A stretch of 64,000 bases of DNA from Jeotgalibacillus soli (GTDB taxonomy: Bacteria > Bacillota > Bacilli > Bacillales > Jeotgalibacillaceae): the NCBI RefSeq assembly GCF_000829435.1, contig NZ_JXRP01000019.1:248001-312000 (forward strand). Direction: 5' to 3'. Shown piece after piece: positions 35,834 to 45,514 of this stretch. Under the pieces are notes generated by a model. The model ran no database searches. It had not been told where the DNA came from and worked only from the letters and a program-made list of their open reading frames with translations. Position 1 is the stretch's first letter, and every line of letters begins with the position of its first letter. A program made the position numbers and the translations under genes.

Positions 35834-35882
35834 TACAAATCACCAAAATTAATATTTACAGTTTTTTCCATAAATTGAAAAT

Positions 35883-35914
35883 GCCAGAAACATTGTTAAT
35901 CCAACATTTCTGGC
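35883..35914 (-). terminator. Terminator after rpmG
   Basis: GCCAGAAATGTTG pairs with CAATGTTTCTGGC around a six-base loop, 16 bases beyond the rpmG stop; ATTTTC follows. Confidence 0.75.
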
Positions 35915-35929
35915 TATGCTTTTAAAGCA

Positions 35930-36079
35930 TTATTTCGTCTCGCGGTGAAGCGTCACTTTCTTCAAACGCGGACAATATTTTTTAAGTTCGATACGGTCTG
36001 GGTTGTTTCGCTTGTTTTTTGTAGTGATGTAATTACGATCACCAGTTTCAGTGCAAGCAAGTGTAATGTTTACACGCAT
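35930..36079 (-). CDS. rpmG: 50S ribosomal protein L33
   Basis: 49 residues starting [19 protein letters not shown] and ending LHRETK, the Bacillus RpmGA type. It has single Cys residues instead of paired CxxC motifs, so it is the non-zinc form. ATG follows GGAGGGATAAG. Monocistronic, with two hairpins downstream. Confidence 0.97.
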   Translation of the reverse strand: MRVNITLACTETGDRNYITTKNKRNNPDRIELKKYCPRLKKVTLHRETK

Positions 36080-36373
36080 GTCTTATCCCTCCAAACGTTC
36101 AAAAGCTATACAGCAATTCGATTCATACGACTTACCTATAATACCACTACTTATAAAAAAAATCTACAAAGAAATCATTGTTCGAAAATTTTTTAATCAT
36201 TCATGTAACTGCGTTTTTTAATGACTAATTTATCATTAGTACAGCTACATTTTTCTATAAAAAGTAATCAAATGATCGATTCATTATTTCTTTTTAAGTT
36301 GTCATATATACTATTCATTTCAAACTACTTCACATGATACAATTGATACGGATATTTCTAGGAGGTGACAAGA

Positions 36374-36742
36374 TTGGAACTCACCGCGATGATTGTTGCT
36401 GGAATCGCTGTATTATTATTTATCTTTTCTTTTTTTCTAAAAGACCGGACAAAAAAAACAGAGGAAGAGCTTGAAGAGCTCTCCATGAACCTCTACCAAG
36501 AAATGTATCAGCTAAAAAAACGCATACGTATATTAGAAGAAGAGATGATGGTGGATACAAAGTTAGTTGTCTCAAAAACGTCTTCAATGAAACAAAGGAC
36601 AAATATTTCTAAACCCATAAATGAGATAATTCTGAATCAAGTGCTCGCCTTACATAAGCAAGGATTGCCCCTGGATCAGATTGTACGATTATCATCATTA
36701 TCGAAGGAAGAGGTTCAAACGATAATTCAAACAAGATCGTGA
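36374..36742 (+). CDS. yqzD: YqzD-like protein (DUF6115 type)
   Basis: 122 residues: N-terminal membrane segment (about 3-22), a Glu/Lys-rich coiled coil (about 27-60), then a C-terminal helix-turn-helix-like segment (LHKQGLPLDQIVRLSSLSKEEVQTII). TTG at 36374 is chosen with GGAGGTGA upstream. The membrane-coil-HTH layout suggests an anchored adaptor, but function is unknown. Nine bases from the next gene. Confidence 0.8.
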   Translation: MELTAMIVAGIAVLLFIFSFFLKDRTKKTEEELEELSMNLYQEMYQLKKRIRILEEEMMVDTKLVVSKTSSMKQRTNISKPINEIILNQVLALHKQGLPLDQIVRLSSLSKEEVQTIIQTRS

Positions 36743-36751
36743 GGGATAATT

Positions 36752-37222
36752 GTGGATAGACGCACCATACGTGCATTCGCAGCCGGAATGATAGGCTCAG
36801 TCTTAGTAATTGTTTCTGTTACCTTCTTTACAGCCTCTGAGGAATCAGCAGGTAAAATGGATGCTAGTTCTCTCGAAAATGAAGGCTATATTGTATTAAC
36901 AGAAGAGGCGCATGATGCACTTCAAGCACAACTAATGCAGCTGGAAGATGAATTAGCAGTAAAAGAGACTTTGAATAAAGAGGCTGTAATTCAAGATGAA
37001 ACTGACGAACCAACCACTCGCTTCATTTTAGTGATTGATTCTGGAATGATGTCCCAGGAAATAAGTGAAAGCCTTGAACGTGTCGGAATTATTGCAAATG
37101 CCACTGAGTTTAACAGCTACCTCGTAGAACATGAAATGACGAATCGTATTCAAATAGGAGAATATGAACTTACCTCTCAATTGAGCATAGAAGAAATAGC
37201 TGCACTAATAACAAGAGACTAA
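36752..37222 (+). CDS. yqzC: YqzC-like membrane protein with YceG/MltG-like C-terminus
   Basis: 156 residues: membrane anchor (about 7-27), acidic coiled region (about 45-80), and a C-terminal domain (about 90-150) with the pattern of the LysM-like subdomain of MltG/YceG (SGMMSQEISESLERVGIIANATEFNSYL). It lacks the MltG catalytic part, so cannot itself cut glycan strands. GTG start with GAGGG upstream. Operon with the preceding gene; bidirectional terminator after it. Confidence 0.82.
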   Translation: MDRRTIRAFAAGMIGSVLVIVSVTFFTASEESAGKMDASSLENEGYIVLTEEAHDALQAQLMQLEDELAVKETLNKEAVIQDETDEPTTRFILVIDSGMMSQEISESLERVGIIANATEFNSYLVEHEMTNRIQIGEYELTSQLSIEEIAALITRD

Positions 37223-37254
37223 AAACGAGAGCGTATAAAACGCTCTCGTTTTTA
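37221..37254. terminator. Bidirectional terminator between yqzC and phoU
   Basis: AAAAACGAGAGCG/CGCTCTCGTTTTT stem with a TATAAAA-type loop; serves both converging units. Confidence 0.93.
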
Positions 37255-37259
37255 TATAC

Positions 37260-37919
37260 TTATTTATTCAAATCATACCGAGTGCCTTTTACTAGATAGA
37301 AAATATTCTCGGAAATATTTGTTACATGATCAGCCGCTCGTTCCAAATAACGACAGATAAATGACAGTTGCGTAATTTGTGCAAGCTTATCAGGGCTCTT
37401 TGAACTGATACCTAACAATTCTTGAATCGTATGCCCGTACAATTCATCGATTTTATCATCAAGCTCAGCAATTTGCTTTGCTTTTACAACATCCTCTTCT
37501 GTATAAGCTTCTAAAACTAAACCGATCATTTCAGAGGTTTTCCCATGCATTAGCTTGATATTCTCGATTGATTTAACAAACGGATCATTTCCAATTCGGA
37601 TTGTCGATTTTGCAATGTTAACAGCGAAATCAGCGATCCGTTCTAGATCTGCAGCAATCTTGATCGCAACAATTACACGACGTAAATCAGTTGCGACTGG
37701 CTGCTGTTTTGCGATAACTAATATTGCATGATCGTTTATATCCTCTTCCAAACGATTCGCCTTTATATCCTCATCTAAAATAGACAAGGCCAAATCCATA
37801 TTCTGATTTTCAAGTGCAGCCAATGATCGATCAAGTGCATATTGCGCAAACTGACCAAGTTCAATCAATTTATTATCAAGGTTTTTTAAATCTGCTTCAT
37901 ATTTTTCGCGTACTGACAT
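37260..37919 (-). CDS. phoU: Phosphate signalling regulator PhoU
   Basis: 219 residues, all helical, with two repeated three-helix PhoU domains; metal-site motifs E/DxxxD appear in KIAADLERIADFA and ICRYLERAADHVTNI. It modulates Pst transport and PhoR signalling. Last gene of pstSCAB-phoU, 53 bases after pstB. B. subtilis lacks phoU in its pst operon, so this is a small lineage difference. Confidence 0.95.
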   Translation of the reverse strand: MSVREKYEADLKNLDNKLIELGQFAQYALDRSLAALENQNMDLALSILDEDIKANRLEEDINDHAILVIAKQQPVATDLRRVIVAIKIAADLERIADFAVNIAKSTIRIGNDPFVKSIENIKLMHGKTSEMIGLVLEAYTEEDVVKAKQIAELDDKIDELYGHTIQELLGISSKSPDKLAQITQLSFICRYLERAADHVTNISENIFYLVKGTRYDLNK

Positions 37920-37972
37920 TTTTACACTCCTCCCGCATTATTCAAGCACAAAATAAAAGACAAATGACTTTA

Positions 37973-38794
37973 TTATCCGAAACGACCTGAAATATAGTCC
38001 TCTGTTCTCTTATCGGATGGGTTTGAAAAGATCTTATCTGTGTCATCATATTCGATTACTTCTCCATTTAAGAAGAAAGCCGTTTTGTCAGAAATACGAG
38101 CAGCCTGCTGCATGTTATGTGTGACAATAATAATACTATATTGTGTTTTAAGCTCTTGAACAAGCTCTTCTACTTTTAGCGTAGAGATCGGATCCAATGC
38201 AGATGTAGGTTCGTCCATCAAGATTACATCCGGCTCAATTGCTAAGCATCGAGCAATACAAATACGTTGTTGCTGTCCACCGGACAGACCGTATGCATTT
38301 TCATTCAAACGGTCTTTCACTTCATCCCAAATTGCTGCGCCTCGTAAACTTTTCTCAACAATTTCATCTAGGATTTTTTTATTTTTTATTCCATGAATAC
38401 GTGGTCCATAAGCAATATTGTCATAAATTGATTTTGGAAAAGGATTTGGTTTTTGAAATACCATCCCAACCTTTGTACGAAGATCTTCTACTTGATAATC
38501 CTTGGAAAAGATATTACGTCCTCGATAGATGATTTCCCCTGAGGTTTTTACCGTTGGAATGATTTCGATCATACGGTTCAACGTCTTAATATATGTTGAC
38601 TTTCCACATCCTGATGGGCCAATAATTGCTGTTACTTCGTTTTCTTTAATATCCAAATCAATATTTTTCAATGCATGGTTTGATCCATACCATAAATTAA
38701 GTTGATTTGTTTTATAAACAGAGGTCTTTTCAACTATCTCATTTTTAATAGGTTGATTATTTATTTTAACTGATTTTGTAGTCGTTGTAGCCAT
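37973..38794 (-). CDS. pstB: Phosphate ABC transporter ATP-binding protein PstB
   Basis: 273 residues. Walker [11 protein letters not shown]-loop, signature LSGGQQQR, Walker [14 protein letters not shown]. Energises phosphate import. ATG at 38794 has AAGGGAG eight bases upstream; longer in-frame starts overlap pstA and are unlikely. Only one pstB here, whereas B. subtilis has two. Confidence 0.96.
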   Translation of the reverse strand: MATTTTKSVKINNQPIKNEIVEKTSVYKTNQLNLWYGSNHALKNIDLDIKENEVTAIIGPSGCGKSTYIKTLNRMIEIIPTVKTSGEIIYRGRNIFSKDYQVEDLRTKVGMVFQKPNPFPKSIYDNIAYGPRIHGIKNKKILDEIVEKSLRGAAIWDEVKDRLNENAYGLSGGQQQRICIARCLAIEPDVILMDEPTSALDPISTLKVEELVQELKTQYSIIIVTHNMQQAARISDKTAFFLNGEVIEYDDTDKIFSNPSDKRTEDYISGRFG

Positions 38795-38828
38795 TGTGTA
38801 ATCTCCCTTCATCCTGTTAAGCAAACGT

Positions 38829-39707
38829 TTAGTATCGTTTTTGATACTTATTTCGAATAAATACAGCAATCGAATTCATAATGATCAAAAGTGTCATTAA
38901 GACGATAATACCTGCAGCAGCCACATCATGGAATGCAACCTGAGGGCGTTTTGTCCAATCAAATATCTGCATTGGTAAAGCTGTAAAAGTGTCTAATAGA
39001 TGATTTGGTGTAAACATTAAAATTGTCGGAATCCCGATTACAACAAGCGGAGCCGTCTCACCGATCGCACGGGATAACGCTAATATACTGCCTGTTAAAA
39101 CTCCTGGAACAGCAGCTGGAAGCACTACTCTTACGATAGTTTGCCATTTTGTCGCACCCATTGCAAATGATGCTTCCCGAAGTTCTCTCGGGACTGCACG
39201 AATCGCTTCCTGAGAGGCCACAATAATGACTGGAAGAATGAGCAAGCTCATCGTAAATCCTGCTGCTAGGATACTGATGCCAAGATCAAAGTTTCGCACA
39301 AAAATGGTTAAACCAAGTAGACCAAAAACAACAGATGGCACACCTGCCAAGTTGGAAATATTCACCTTGATAAAACGATTCATTTTATTCTGTTTAGCAT
39401 ATTCCTCTAAATAAATGGCCGTTCCTACCCCAAGAAACATGGAAACCGGCGCCACAACAAGCATTAAATAAATCGAACCAATTAAAGCAGATTTTATGCC
39501 TGCTTGTTCAGGAAAACGGGAGGCAAAATTCATGAAGAAATCCCAGTTTATATATCCACCACCTTGAGTGATGATGCGAATTAAAAGAACAGCCAGCACG
39601 ATTAACCCGAACATTGTCGCTGCAAAAAATAGTCCTTTAAAGAATTTATTTTTTGTCAGCCTTGATTTCATTTTACTGGAGACAACATTATGATCCATAT
39701 ATTTCAT
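38829..39707 (-). CDS. pstA: Phosphate ABC transporter permease PstA
   Basis: 292 residues, six membrane segments, with the ABC permease EAA-like loop (EALRA-type: [26 protein letters not shown]). Partner of PstC. ATG with GGAGGAG upstream; one base after the pstC stop. Confidence 0.95.
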   Translation of the reverse strand: MKYMDHNVVSSKMKSRLTKNKFFKGLFFAATMFGLIVLAVLLIRIITQGGGYINWDFFMNFASRFPEQAGIKSALIGSIYLMLVVAPVSMFLGVGTAIYLEEYAKQNKMNRFIKVNISNLAGVPSVVFGLLGLTIFVRNFDLGISILAAGFTMSLLILPVIIVASQEAIRAVPRELREASFAMGATKWQTIVRVVLPAAVPGVLTGSILALSRAIGETAPLVVIGIPTILMFTPNHLLDTFTALPMQIFDWTKRPQVAFHDVAAAGIIVLMTLLIIMNSIAVFIRNKYQKRY

Positions 39708-39708
39708 T

Positions 39709-40656
39709 TTAATACTCCTCCCTAAAGCGCTTGGAGATGTATTGAGCTAACAGATTCATTACGAGTGTAAATAAGAATAACGTAAAACCAACAGCATAAA
39801 TACTATAGTAAATCGTCGTTCCATAACCTGCATCTCCTGTAGTTACTTGAACGATATAAGCCGTCATCGTTTGGATGGATCCGGTAATGTCCCAGTTAAA
39901 TCCAGGTGTTGATCCCGCTGCTACTGACACGATCATCGTTTCTCCAATTGCTCTTGAAATTGCTAATACTGTTGACGCAACAATCCCTGAAGTTGCAGCA
40001 GGCAATACAACCTTTAAAGCTACTTCAAGCCTTGTAGAACCTAGTGCATAAGCACCTTCCCGCATAGCATTTGGCACAGATGTCATTGCATCCTCTGACA
40101 AGGATGCGATCATTGGTATAATCATGATACCAACTACTATACCAGGGCTTAGCGCATTAAAAATGCTTAGCTGTGGAAAAATGGATTGTAGCACTGGCGT
40201 TACAAAGGTTAGTGCAAAAAAGCCGTAAACAATTGTTGGTACACCAGCAAGTACTTCTAGTATAGGCTTAATAAATCTTCGTGTTCGCTCACTCGCATAC
40301 TCACTCAAGAATATGGCTGTTGCAATTCCAATTGGGACAGCCACTAGCACAGCAATTCCTGTGATTTTCAACGTTCCAACAATTAAAGGAAGAATCCCAT
40401 AAGCAGGAGTTGTATTGGCAAACGGATACCATTCTGTACCAAAAATAAACTCCAAAGGACTCACTCTTGTAAAGAAAATAATGGTTTCAAAAATAAGTGT
40501 TAATACAATGCCAATTGTTGTTAATACCGACATAGCAGCTATTGCAAATAATATTTTCGGTACTAATTTTTCGATACGTGACAAGAGACCCCGATTGCTT
40601 TTTTGCGCTATCATTTCTTGTACCGATATCGATTTGTTTGAGTCTTTTGTTGACAA
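39709..40656 (-). CDS. pstC: Phosphate ABC transporter permease PstC
   Basis: 315 residues, six to seven membrane segments, EAA loop SEDAMTSVPNAMREGAYALGSTRLEV. TTG at 40656 is preferred because AAAGGGG is eight bases upstream, giving the family length; the ATG at 40674 has no such site. 84 bases after pstS, with a stem-loop between. Confidence 0.94.
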   Translation of the reverse strand: MSTKDSNKSISVQEMIAQKSNRGLLSRIEKLVPKILFAIAAMSVLTTIGIVLTLIFETIIFFTRVSPLEFIFGTEWYPFANTTPAYGILPLIVGTLKITGIAVLVAVPIGIATAIFLSEYASERTRRFIKPILEVLAGVPTIVYGFFALTFVTPVLQSIFPQLSIFNALSPGIVVGIMIIPMIASLSEDAMTSVPNAMREGAYALGSTRLEVALKVVLPAATSGIVASTVLAISRAIGETMIVSVAAGSTPGFNWDITGSIQTMTAYIVQVTTGDAGYGTTIYYSIYAVGFTLFLFTLVMNLLAQYISKRFREEY

Positions 40657-40690
40657 CTTGAGAACCCCTTTCATCAATACATAACGATTT

Positions 40691-40717
40691 GAGAAGCGCG
40701 AATTTCACGCTTCTCAA
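40691..40717 (-). promoter_or_regulatory. pstS-pstC intercistronic stem-loop
   Basis: Minus-strand TTGAGAAGCG / CGCTTCTCAA pairs around a short loop, with no T-run after it. It resembles an mRNA-processing or 3'-stabilising hairpin that would let PstS accumulate above the membrane subunits. A 21-codon reading frame (40675-40740 region) beginning at the base after the pstS stop runs through it. Confidence 0.6.
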
Positions 40718-40740
40718 TCATTAGCTTCAAAGCAGCCATT

Positions 40741-41703
40741 TTATTTCAATGCTTCTATTGCTTCTAAATCTTCATCATAAATGTTTTGTGGAGCGCGAAC
40801 ATAACCTACTGCTTCTGCCATGTCTCCAGCGTTGTTAATCGTAAAAGTGATAAAATTTGCTGCAGCTGAATTTTCTGAGATCGAGCTGTTATTCACATAA
40901 GTAAATACTGGTCGAGATAGTGGCTCATACTCACCACTTTCAATTGTTTCATTCGATGGTTCAATTGGGCCGTTGCCGTTATCGATTGGAACTACTTTTA
41001 GTGTATCTTGGTTTTCCAAGTAATATGCATAGCCAAAGTATCCAATTGAGTTGGGACTACCAATAATACCTTGTACAAGTACGTTGTCGTCTTCAGACAA
41101 TGTAGCTGAGCGTACGATATCTTCATCCTCAAGAATTACTTCATTAAAGTAATCATATGTTCCTGAATCTGTTCCTGGAGAGTAAAACTCGACTGGCTCT
41201 TCAGGCCATCCTTCACGAATATCTGCCCAAGTCTTTTCAGTTCCATCTTCAACCCAAAGCTTTTTCAATTCATCTAATGTCAAATAGTCGACCCAATCAT
41301 TATCTTGACTGACAACTACTGATAGGCCGTCATAACCAAGAACAACTTCTGTATATTCAATGCCTGCCTCTTCAAGTGCAGCAGCTTCTTCATCTTTTAT
41401 TGGACGAGAAGCATTTGAGAAATCTGTTTCACCCGCGATGAATTTTTCAAATCCGCCACCTGTTCCAGAGACTCCAGATGATACTCGCACCTCTGGTTGT
41501 TCAGCGCTATAGATCTCAACGATTGCTTCCATTATAGGGGCTACTGTCGATGAACCATCTCCACGTACTTGACCCTCCAAAGCACCAGCTTCTTCGCTTG
41601 AGCCTGTATCACCACTTGCATTGCTTTCTCCGCCCCCACATGCTGCCAAGAAAAGAGCAGATCCAAAAATGGTTCCCATTGCCAAGTACTTAATACTTTT
41701 CAT
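40741..41703 (-). CDS. pstS: Phosphate-binding lipoprotein PstS
   Basis: 320 residues. Lipoprotein signal with LFLAAC (Cys22), then a Gly/Ser/Glu-rich linker and the periplasmic-binding fold: DGSSTVAPI, SSGVSGTGGGFEKFIAGETDFSNASRP and SPGTDSGTYDYF are the phosphate-contacting segments. The acidic composition fits an extracellular protein of an alkaliphile or halotolerant organism. ATG with AGGAGG upstream; under a Pho box. Confidence 0.96.
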   Translation of the reverse strand: MKSIKYLAMGTIFGSALFLAACGGGESNASGDTGSSEEAGALEGQVRGDGSSTVAPIMEAIVEIYSAEQPEVRVSSGVSGTGGGFEKFIAGETDFSNASRPIKDEEAAALEEAGIEYTEVVLGYDGLSVVVSQDNDWVDYLTLDELKKLWVEDGTEKTWADIREGWPEEPVEFYSPGTDSGTYDYFNEVILEDEDIVRSATLSEDDNVLVQGIIGSPNSIGYFGYAYYLENQDTLKVVPIDNGNGPIEPSNETIESGEYEPLSRPVFTYVNNSSISENSAAANFITFTINNAGDMAEAVGYVRAPQNIYDEDLEAIEALK

Positions 41704-41764
41704 TCCGTAATTCCTCCTAAATGATTGGTTGTTTTGTTCTACAGGTATAAGAATACTCTCTAAC

Positions 41765-41803
41765 TGTTAATCTGATATAAATGAAGTGTAAAGCTTTTGT
41801 AAA
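41765..41803 (-). promoter_or_regulatory. Pho box of the pst operon
   Basis: Four direct repeats of the PhoP half-site at exactly 11-base steps on the minus strand: TTTACA (41798), TTTACA (41787), TTTATA (41776), TTAACA (41765). This matches the B. subtilis TT(A/T/C)ACA-N5 tandem organisation. A -10-like TATTCT follows near 41750. Phosphate-starvation activation of pstS is expected. Confidence 0.93.
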
Positions 41804-41807
41804 TCAT

Positions 41808-41850
41808 AAAAAAGAAGCCAGATTCATAAATAGAATCTGGCTTCTTTTTT
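41808..41850. terminator. Bidirectional terminator after pbpA
   Basis: AAGAAGCCAGATTC/GAATCTGGCTTCTT stem flanked by A6 and T6; ends pbpA transcription just before the pst Pho box. Confidence 0.93.
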
Positions 41851-41851
41851 A

Positions 41852-44008
41852 TCAATTACCGTCTTCTGCTGCCTCTTCTGCAACATCGACCTCTGTGTCT
41901 TTATCGGTACCCTCTTCATTCATTCGCTTTTGACGGAGCTCAAAATACTTTGCAAGCACTTGTGTTCCAATAATCTCATTCATATCTTCACGGTTACGGT
42001 CACTTCCATTTTCGTAAATCCATGGTGCCAGCACTGAAAAAGCAACTTCCGGCTGACTAGCAGGTGCATACCCAACAAGTGTCGAGTTGGTTGTTTCTTC
42101 TGGAGTTGTACCAGGCTCATATTTAGGACCAAAATATACAACTTCGGCGGTGCCGGTTTTACCGGCTGCTTCATAACCATTACCAATAAAATCTCTACCA
42201 GTACCATGTGCGCCGTTAAAGCTTCCCCAGAATCCGCGTTTCACTTGATCGATTTCAGCTTTCGTGTTATCGATACGATTTAAAACTTTTGGTTTCATCT
42301 CCTGTAATAAAGGACCCATCGTACCATTTTCCATGCTTGGTTCACGAATTTCTTTAACGATTCTTGGTTCAATACGGTAACCACCATTCGCAATGGTTGA
42401 TACATATTGCGCCAATTGCATGGCGGTATAGGTGTCAAACTGTCCAATCGATAAATCAAGGAGCTTACCTGCGTCTACATTCATATGCGTTTGAAATCCA
42501 GTATTTTCACCCGGTAAATCTATACCTGTTTCTACACCTAATCCAAATTGGCCAAAATAGTTCCGCATTTTTGTAAAGGCTGAATACGGAATATCGATCG
42601 GTTGATTTGGAGTGTATGTAGCATTTGCCATTGCAAGAGCAATCTTAAACATGTATCCGTTGGATGAAATCTCTAAAGCGCCTGTATCAGTAAAATACTG
42701 TGGTCCCCTGCTAGCAAACCAAGAGCCCTTTGGTGGTGAATCTTTAATACGTATAACTTCATCATACAGCGTTTCGCCCGGAACAATAACCCCATCCTGG
42801 TAACCTGATAGAACAGTTGCTCCTTTCACACTTGAACCAGCTTCATAAGCAGTTGTAAATGCCCCAATATTATAATCGACCACTTCGTTTTCTTCTTCAT
42901 CATACTGTTTTCCGACCATGGCTAATACTTCACCCGTATTCGGATCCATCATCACAACAAATGCACGATCAAATAGATGATGAGTACCTTTTCTCTTTAA
43001 GCGCAAGATTTCATTTTCAACAATCTTTTCGACTTCAGTTTGAAGTTCCATATCTATAGAAAGAACTAAATCCTTACCACGCTCTCCGTTTTGAATCAAT
43101 TGAGATTCAATAACGTTTCCTGCTTTATCTGTCAATGTTTTTACTTTTGATTTTTGCCCCTGCAATATATCTTCATATTGCAGCTCTAAATAACTTGTCC
43201 CGACACGGTCGTTTCGAGTGTAGTCTCTTGAAAGATAATATTCGATTTTATCCTCCGGGATGGCACGTACACTGCCAAGTGCAGAACGAAAGGCTTCTCC
43301 ATAAGGATAAGCACGATTCCAGTCAACCATTGTATTTACACCAGGCAAAGAGCTTAGCTGCTCACTCACTTGTGCAAATTCTTCATCCGTAACCTTATCA
43401 TTTTTGATGATTTGTGGTGAAAGATTGTAGCCCGTTTGCATCTCTCGATAAATCGCTAATACTTCTAGTTCCTCGTCAGTTAAAGAATCTAGTTCCTTTT
43501 CAGTAATACGTTCACGAATAAGTGCGTCATAGTCACTTTGAGACAATTCTCCTTCTTCCAATAATTTCTTTTCTTCATCTGTTACTTTTGATTCGGCAAC
43601 ATCTTTGTTTAAACGAATCCAAAAATCCTGCTTGTCACGTAGTGTAACCCGGTCTGTTTCTTGTTTAATAAGAGCAGAAAGCTTTTTAGCAACAGCAAGC
43701 ATATCCTCTTGCTTTGTTTGTTGAGTTTTTGTATATGTTATAGCGTTAACAGGTTGGTTATCGACCACAATGTTACCGTATCGATCAAACATTTTCCCTC
43801 GAGGAACACTCGTATTGACGAGCACTTCTTCCGTTCGCTCCAGCTGCCGTGTGTAATCCTCACCGTTTACAATCTGGACGATTCCCAAGCGTAATATTAG
43901 CAACGAAAACAAGATAAACACGCCAAAAAAGAGCATATTCATTCTTGAAGAGACATGACTTTTCTTCGCTTTCTTTCTTTTTTTCGATCTTGTAGCTTCT
44001 TTGTTCAA
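41852..44008 (-). CDS. pbpA: Class B penicillin-binding protein (PbpA/PbpH type)
   Basis: 718 residues. N-terminal basic tail, membrane anchor (about 24-46), dimerisation/pedestal domain to ~330, then a transpeptidase domain with SxxK (SSVKG), SNGYM as SxN equivalent and KTGTAE. Monofunctional D,D-transpeptidase that cross-links peptidoglycan during elongation. TTG start at 44008 with AGGAAGG upstream. Acidic C-terminal tail. B. subtilis carries pbpA in the same place. Confidence 0.93.
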   Translation of the reverse strand: MNKEATRSKKRKKAKKSHVSSRMNMLFFGVFILFSLLILRLGIVQIVNGEDYTRQLERTEEVLVNTSVPRGKMFDRYGNIVVDNQPVNAITYTKTQQTKQEDMLAVAKKLSALIKQETDRVTLRDKQDFWIRLNKDVAESKVTDEEKKLLEEGELSQSDYDALIRERITEKELDSLTDEELEVLAIYREMQTGYNLSPQIIKNDKVTDEEFAQVSEQLSSLPGVNTMVDWNRAYPYGEAFRSALGSVRAIPEDKIEYYLSRDYTRNDRVGTSYLELQYEDILQGQKSKVKTLTDKAGNVIESQLIQNGERGKDLVLSIDMELQTEVEKIVENEILRLKRKGTHHLFDRAFVVMMDPNTGEVLAMVGKQYDEEENEVVDYNIGAFTTAYEAGSSVKGATVLSGYQDGVIVPGETLYDEVIRIKDSPPKGSWFASRGPQYFTDTGALEISSNGYMFKIALAMANATYTPNQPIDIPYSAFTKMRNYFGQFGLGVETGIDLPGENTGFQTHMNVDAGKLLDLSIGQFDTYTAMQLAQYVSTIANGGYRIEPRIVKEIREPSMENGTMGPLLQEMKPKVLNRIDNTKAEIDQVKRGFWGSFNGAHGTGRDFIGNGYEAAGKTGTAEVVYFGPKYEPGTTPEETTNSTLVGYAPASQPEVAFSVLAPWIYENGSDRNREDMNEIIGTQVLAKYFELRQKRMNEEGTDKDTEVDVAEEAAEDGN

Positions 44009-44107
44009 TCGTGTCCTTCCTCTCTAACAATAGACATCGTATACTATATTTTACAGAAAAAAGACGAATGTTTCTATAGTATAATGGTTGTTTTCAGTAA
44101 ATCGACA

Positions 44108-44142
44108 AAAAAACCTTTGCATATAAAATGCAAAGGTTTTTT
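44108..44142 (-). terminator. Terminator after sodA
   Basis: AAACCTTTGCAT/ATGCAAAGGTTT stem with TTTTTTT on the minus strand. Confidence 0.9.
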
Positions 44143-44157
44143 AAATGGATGATTTGA

Positions 44158-44766
44158 CTATTTTACAGCTGCGTAAAGCTTAGCCACTTCATTCCAATCA
44201 ACAAGGCTCCAGAATGCGTTAATGTAGTCTGGACGTTTGTTTTGGTAATTTAAATAGTATGCATGCTCCCAAACATCAAGACCTGCAATTGGTGTTTTAC
44301 CTTCTGTAAGAGGAGAATCTTGATTTGGCGTGCTTGTCACTTCAAGTTCACCATTATTTACAACGAGCCATGCCCAGCCAGAACCAAAACGATTAGCACC
44401 TGCTGCAGCAAATTCTTCTTTGAATTTTTCAAAGCTGCCAAATTTCGCATTGATTGCTTCTGCCAATTCACCAGTCGGCTCACCGCCACCGTTTGGAGAA
44501 AGAATTTTCCAGAAGAATGAGTGGTTAGCATGTCCGCCCCCATTATTGCGAACAGCAGTACGGATCGATTCAGGAACGCTGTTTAGGTCAGCTATTAGTT
44601 CATCAATTGATTTAGCTTGCAGATCATCGTGTCCAGAAATTGCATCATTCAATTTTGTAATATACGTGTTGTGATGTTTCGTATGGTGGATGTTCATGGT
44701 TTCCTTGTCAAAATGTGGTTCAAGCGCATCGTATGCGTATGGTAATTCCGGTAATGTAAAAGCCAT
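44158..44766 (-). CDS. sodA: Superoxide dismutase (Mn/Fe family)
   Basis: 202 residues, identical in length to B. subtilis SodA. Metal ligands: His27 in [10 protein letters not shown], a second His in [10 protein letters not shown], and Asp/His in [11 protein letters not shown]. The local sequence is the Mn-type expected of Bacillus; metal choice is inferred. ATG at 44766 with GGGAGG upstream. Own promoter and terminator. Confidence 0.97.
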   Translation of the reverse strand: MAFTLPELPYAYDALEPHFDKETMNIHHTKHHNTYITKLNDAISGHDDLQAKSIDELIADLNSVPESIRTAVRNNGGGHANHSFFWKILSPNGGGEPTGELAEAINAKFGSFEKFKEEFAAAGANRFGSGWAWLVVNNGELEVTSTPNQDSPLTEGKTPIAGLDVWEHAYYLNYQNKRPDYINAFWSLVDWNEVAKLYAAVK

Positions 44767-44828
44767 GATTAAATTCCTCCCTATGTATAGTGTTTGAATC
44801 GATAACCGATTCATTTACCTTCCACTTA

Positions 44829-44857
44829 AGAGTATCAAATCATTCAAAAAGCATCAA
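44829..44857 (-). promoter_or_regulatory. Sigma-A promoter of sodA
   Basis: TTGATG, 17-base spacer, TACTCT on the minus strand, 63 bases before the start codon. Confidence 0.7.
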
Positions 44858-44927
44858 TTTTTATGCCTGATATTTTTCAAATAATTTACTCTTATCTTTT
44901 ATACCCATCTAATCCATTATTAATCCA

Positions 44928-45410
44928 TCAAAGGACAATTAGTAAAAAATAACCAATCATCACAAGCTGTATAACACCCTTGGTAATGATCGAACTGATG
45001 AATCCAATCAAGGAACCAAAACCAATTTTGACTGCCTGCTTTGGATCCGTTCTATTTACTAACAGTTCTCCAAACACTGCCCCTATAAACGGTCCTAAAA
45101 TAATTCCAGCGATCGGAATGATAAACGGACCAATAAGAAGACCAATTGTACTGCCCCAAACACCTGCCTTGGAGCCACCAAACCGCTTAACACCTACAAG
45201 GTTTGACACATAATCTGCACCAAATAAAAGGGCAACAAACAGGAATTGAACAGTCCAAAACAACCAATTAAACGGCTCGAATGAATAGAATAATCCGTAT
45301 AGCAAAAATCCTGCAATGATAAATAAAACACTCGGAATAATGGGATATACAAGACCAATAAAGGCAATAATCAACACAACAATAATTGCGGTCCAATATA
45401 AAAAGTCCAT
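44928..45410 (-). CDS. yqgC: DUF456 membrane protein YqgC
   Basis: 160 residues, as in B. subtilis YqgC. Five to six hydrophobic segments with glycine-rich loops ([25 protein letters not shown]). Function unknown. ATG start; lies between sodA and the Na/Pi transporter, all on the minus strand but with a terminator upstream. Confidence 0.9.
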   Translation of the reverse strand: MDFLYWTAIIVVLIIAFIGLVYPIIPSVLFIIAGFLLYGLFYSFEPFNWLFWTVQFLFVALLFGADYVSNLVGVKRFGGSKAGVWGSTIGLLIGPFIIPIAGIILGPFIGAVFGELLVNRTDPKQAVKIGFGSLIGFISSIITKGVIQLVMIGYFLLIVL

Positions 45411-45477
45411 AATCGCTTTTGTCCTTTCTTTTTAATTATCATAGCAAAAAATAATCACTGTTACTATTTTTCATTAA

Positions 45478-45509
45478 AACAACGGGAGACGATATCGTCT
45501 CCCGTTGTT
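45478..45509 (-). terminator. Terminator after the Na/Pi cotransporter gene
   Basis: A perfect 32-base palindrome (AACAACGGGAGACGAT and complement) with TTTTAA on the minus strand, six bases past the stop. Confidence 0.9.
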
Positions 45510-45514
45510 AAAGG

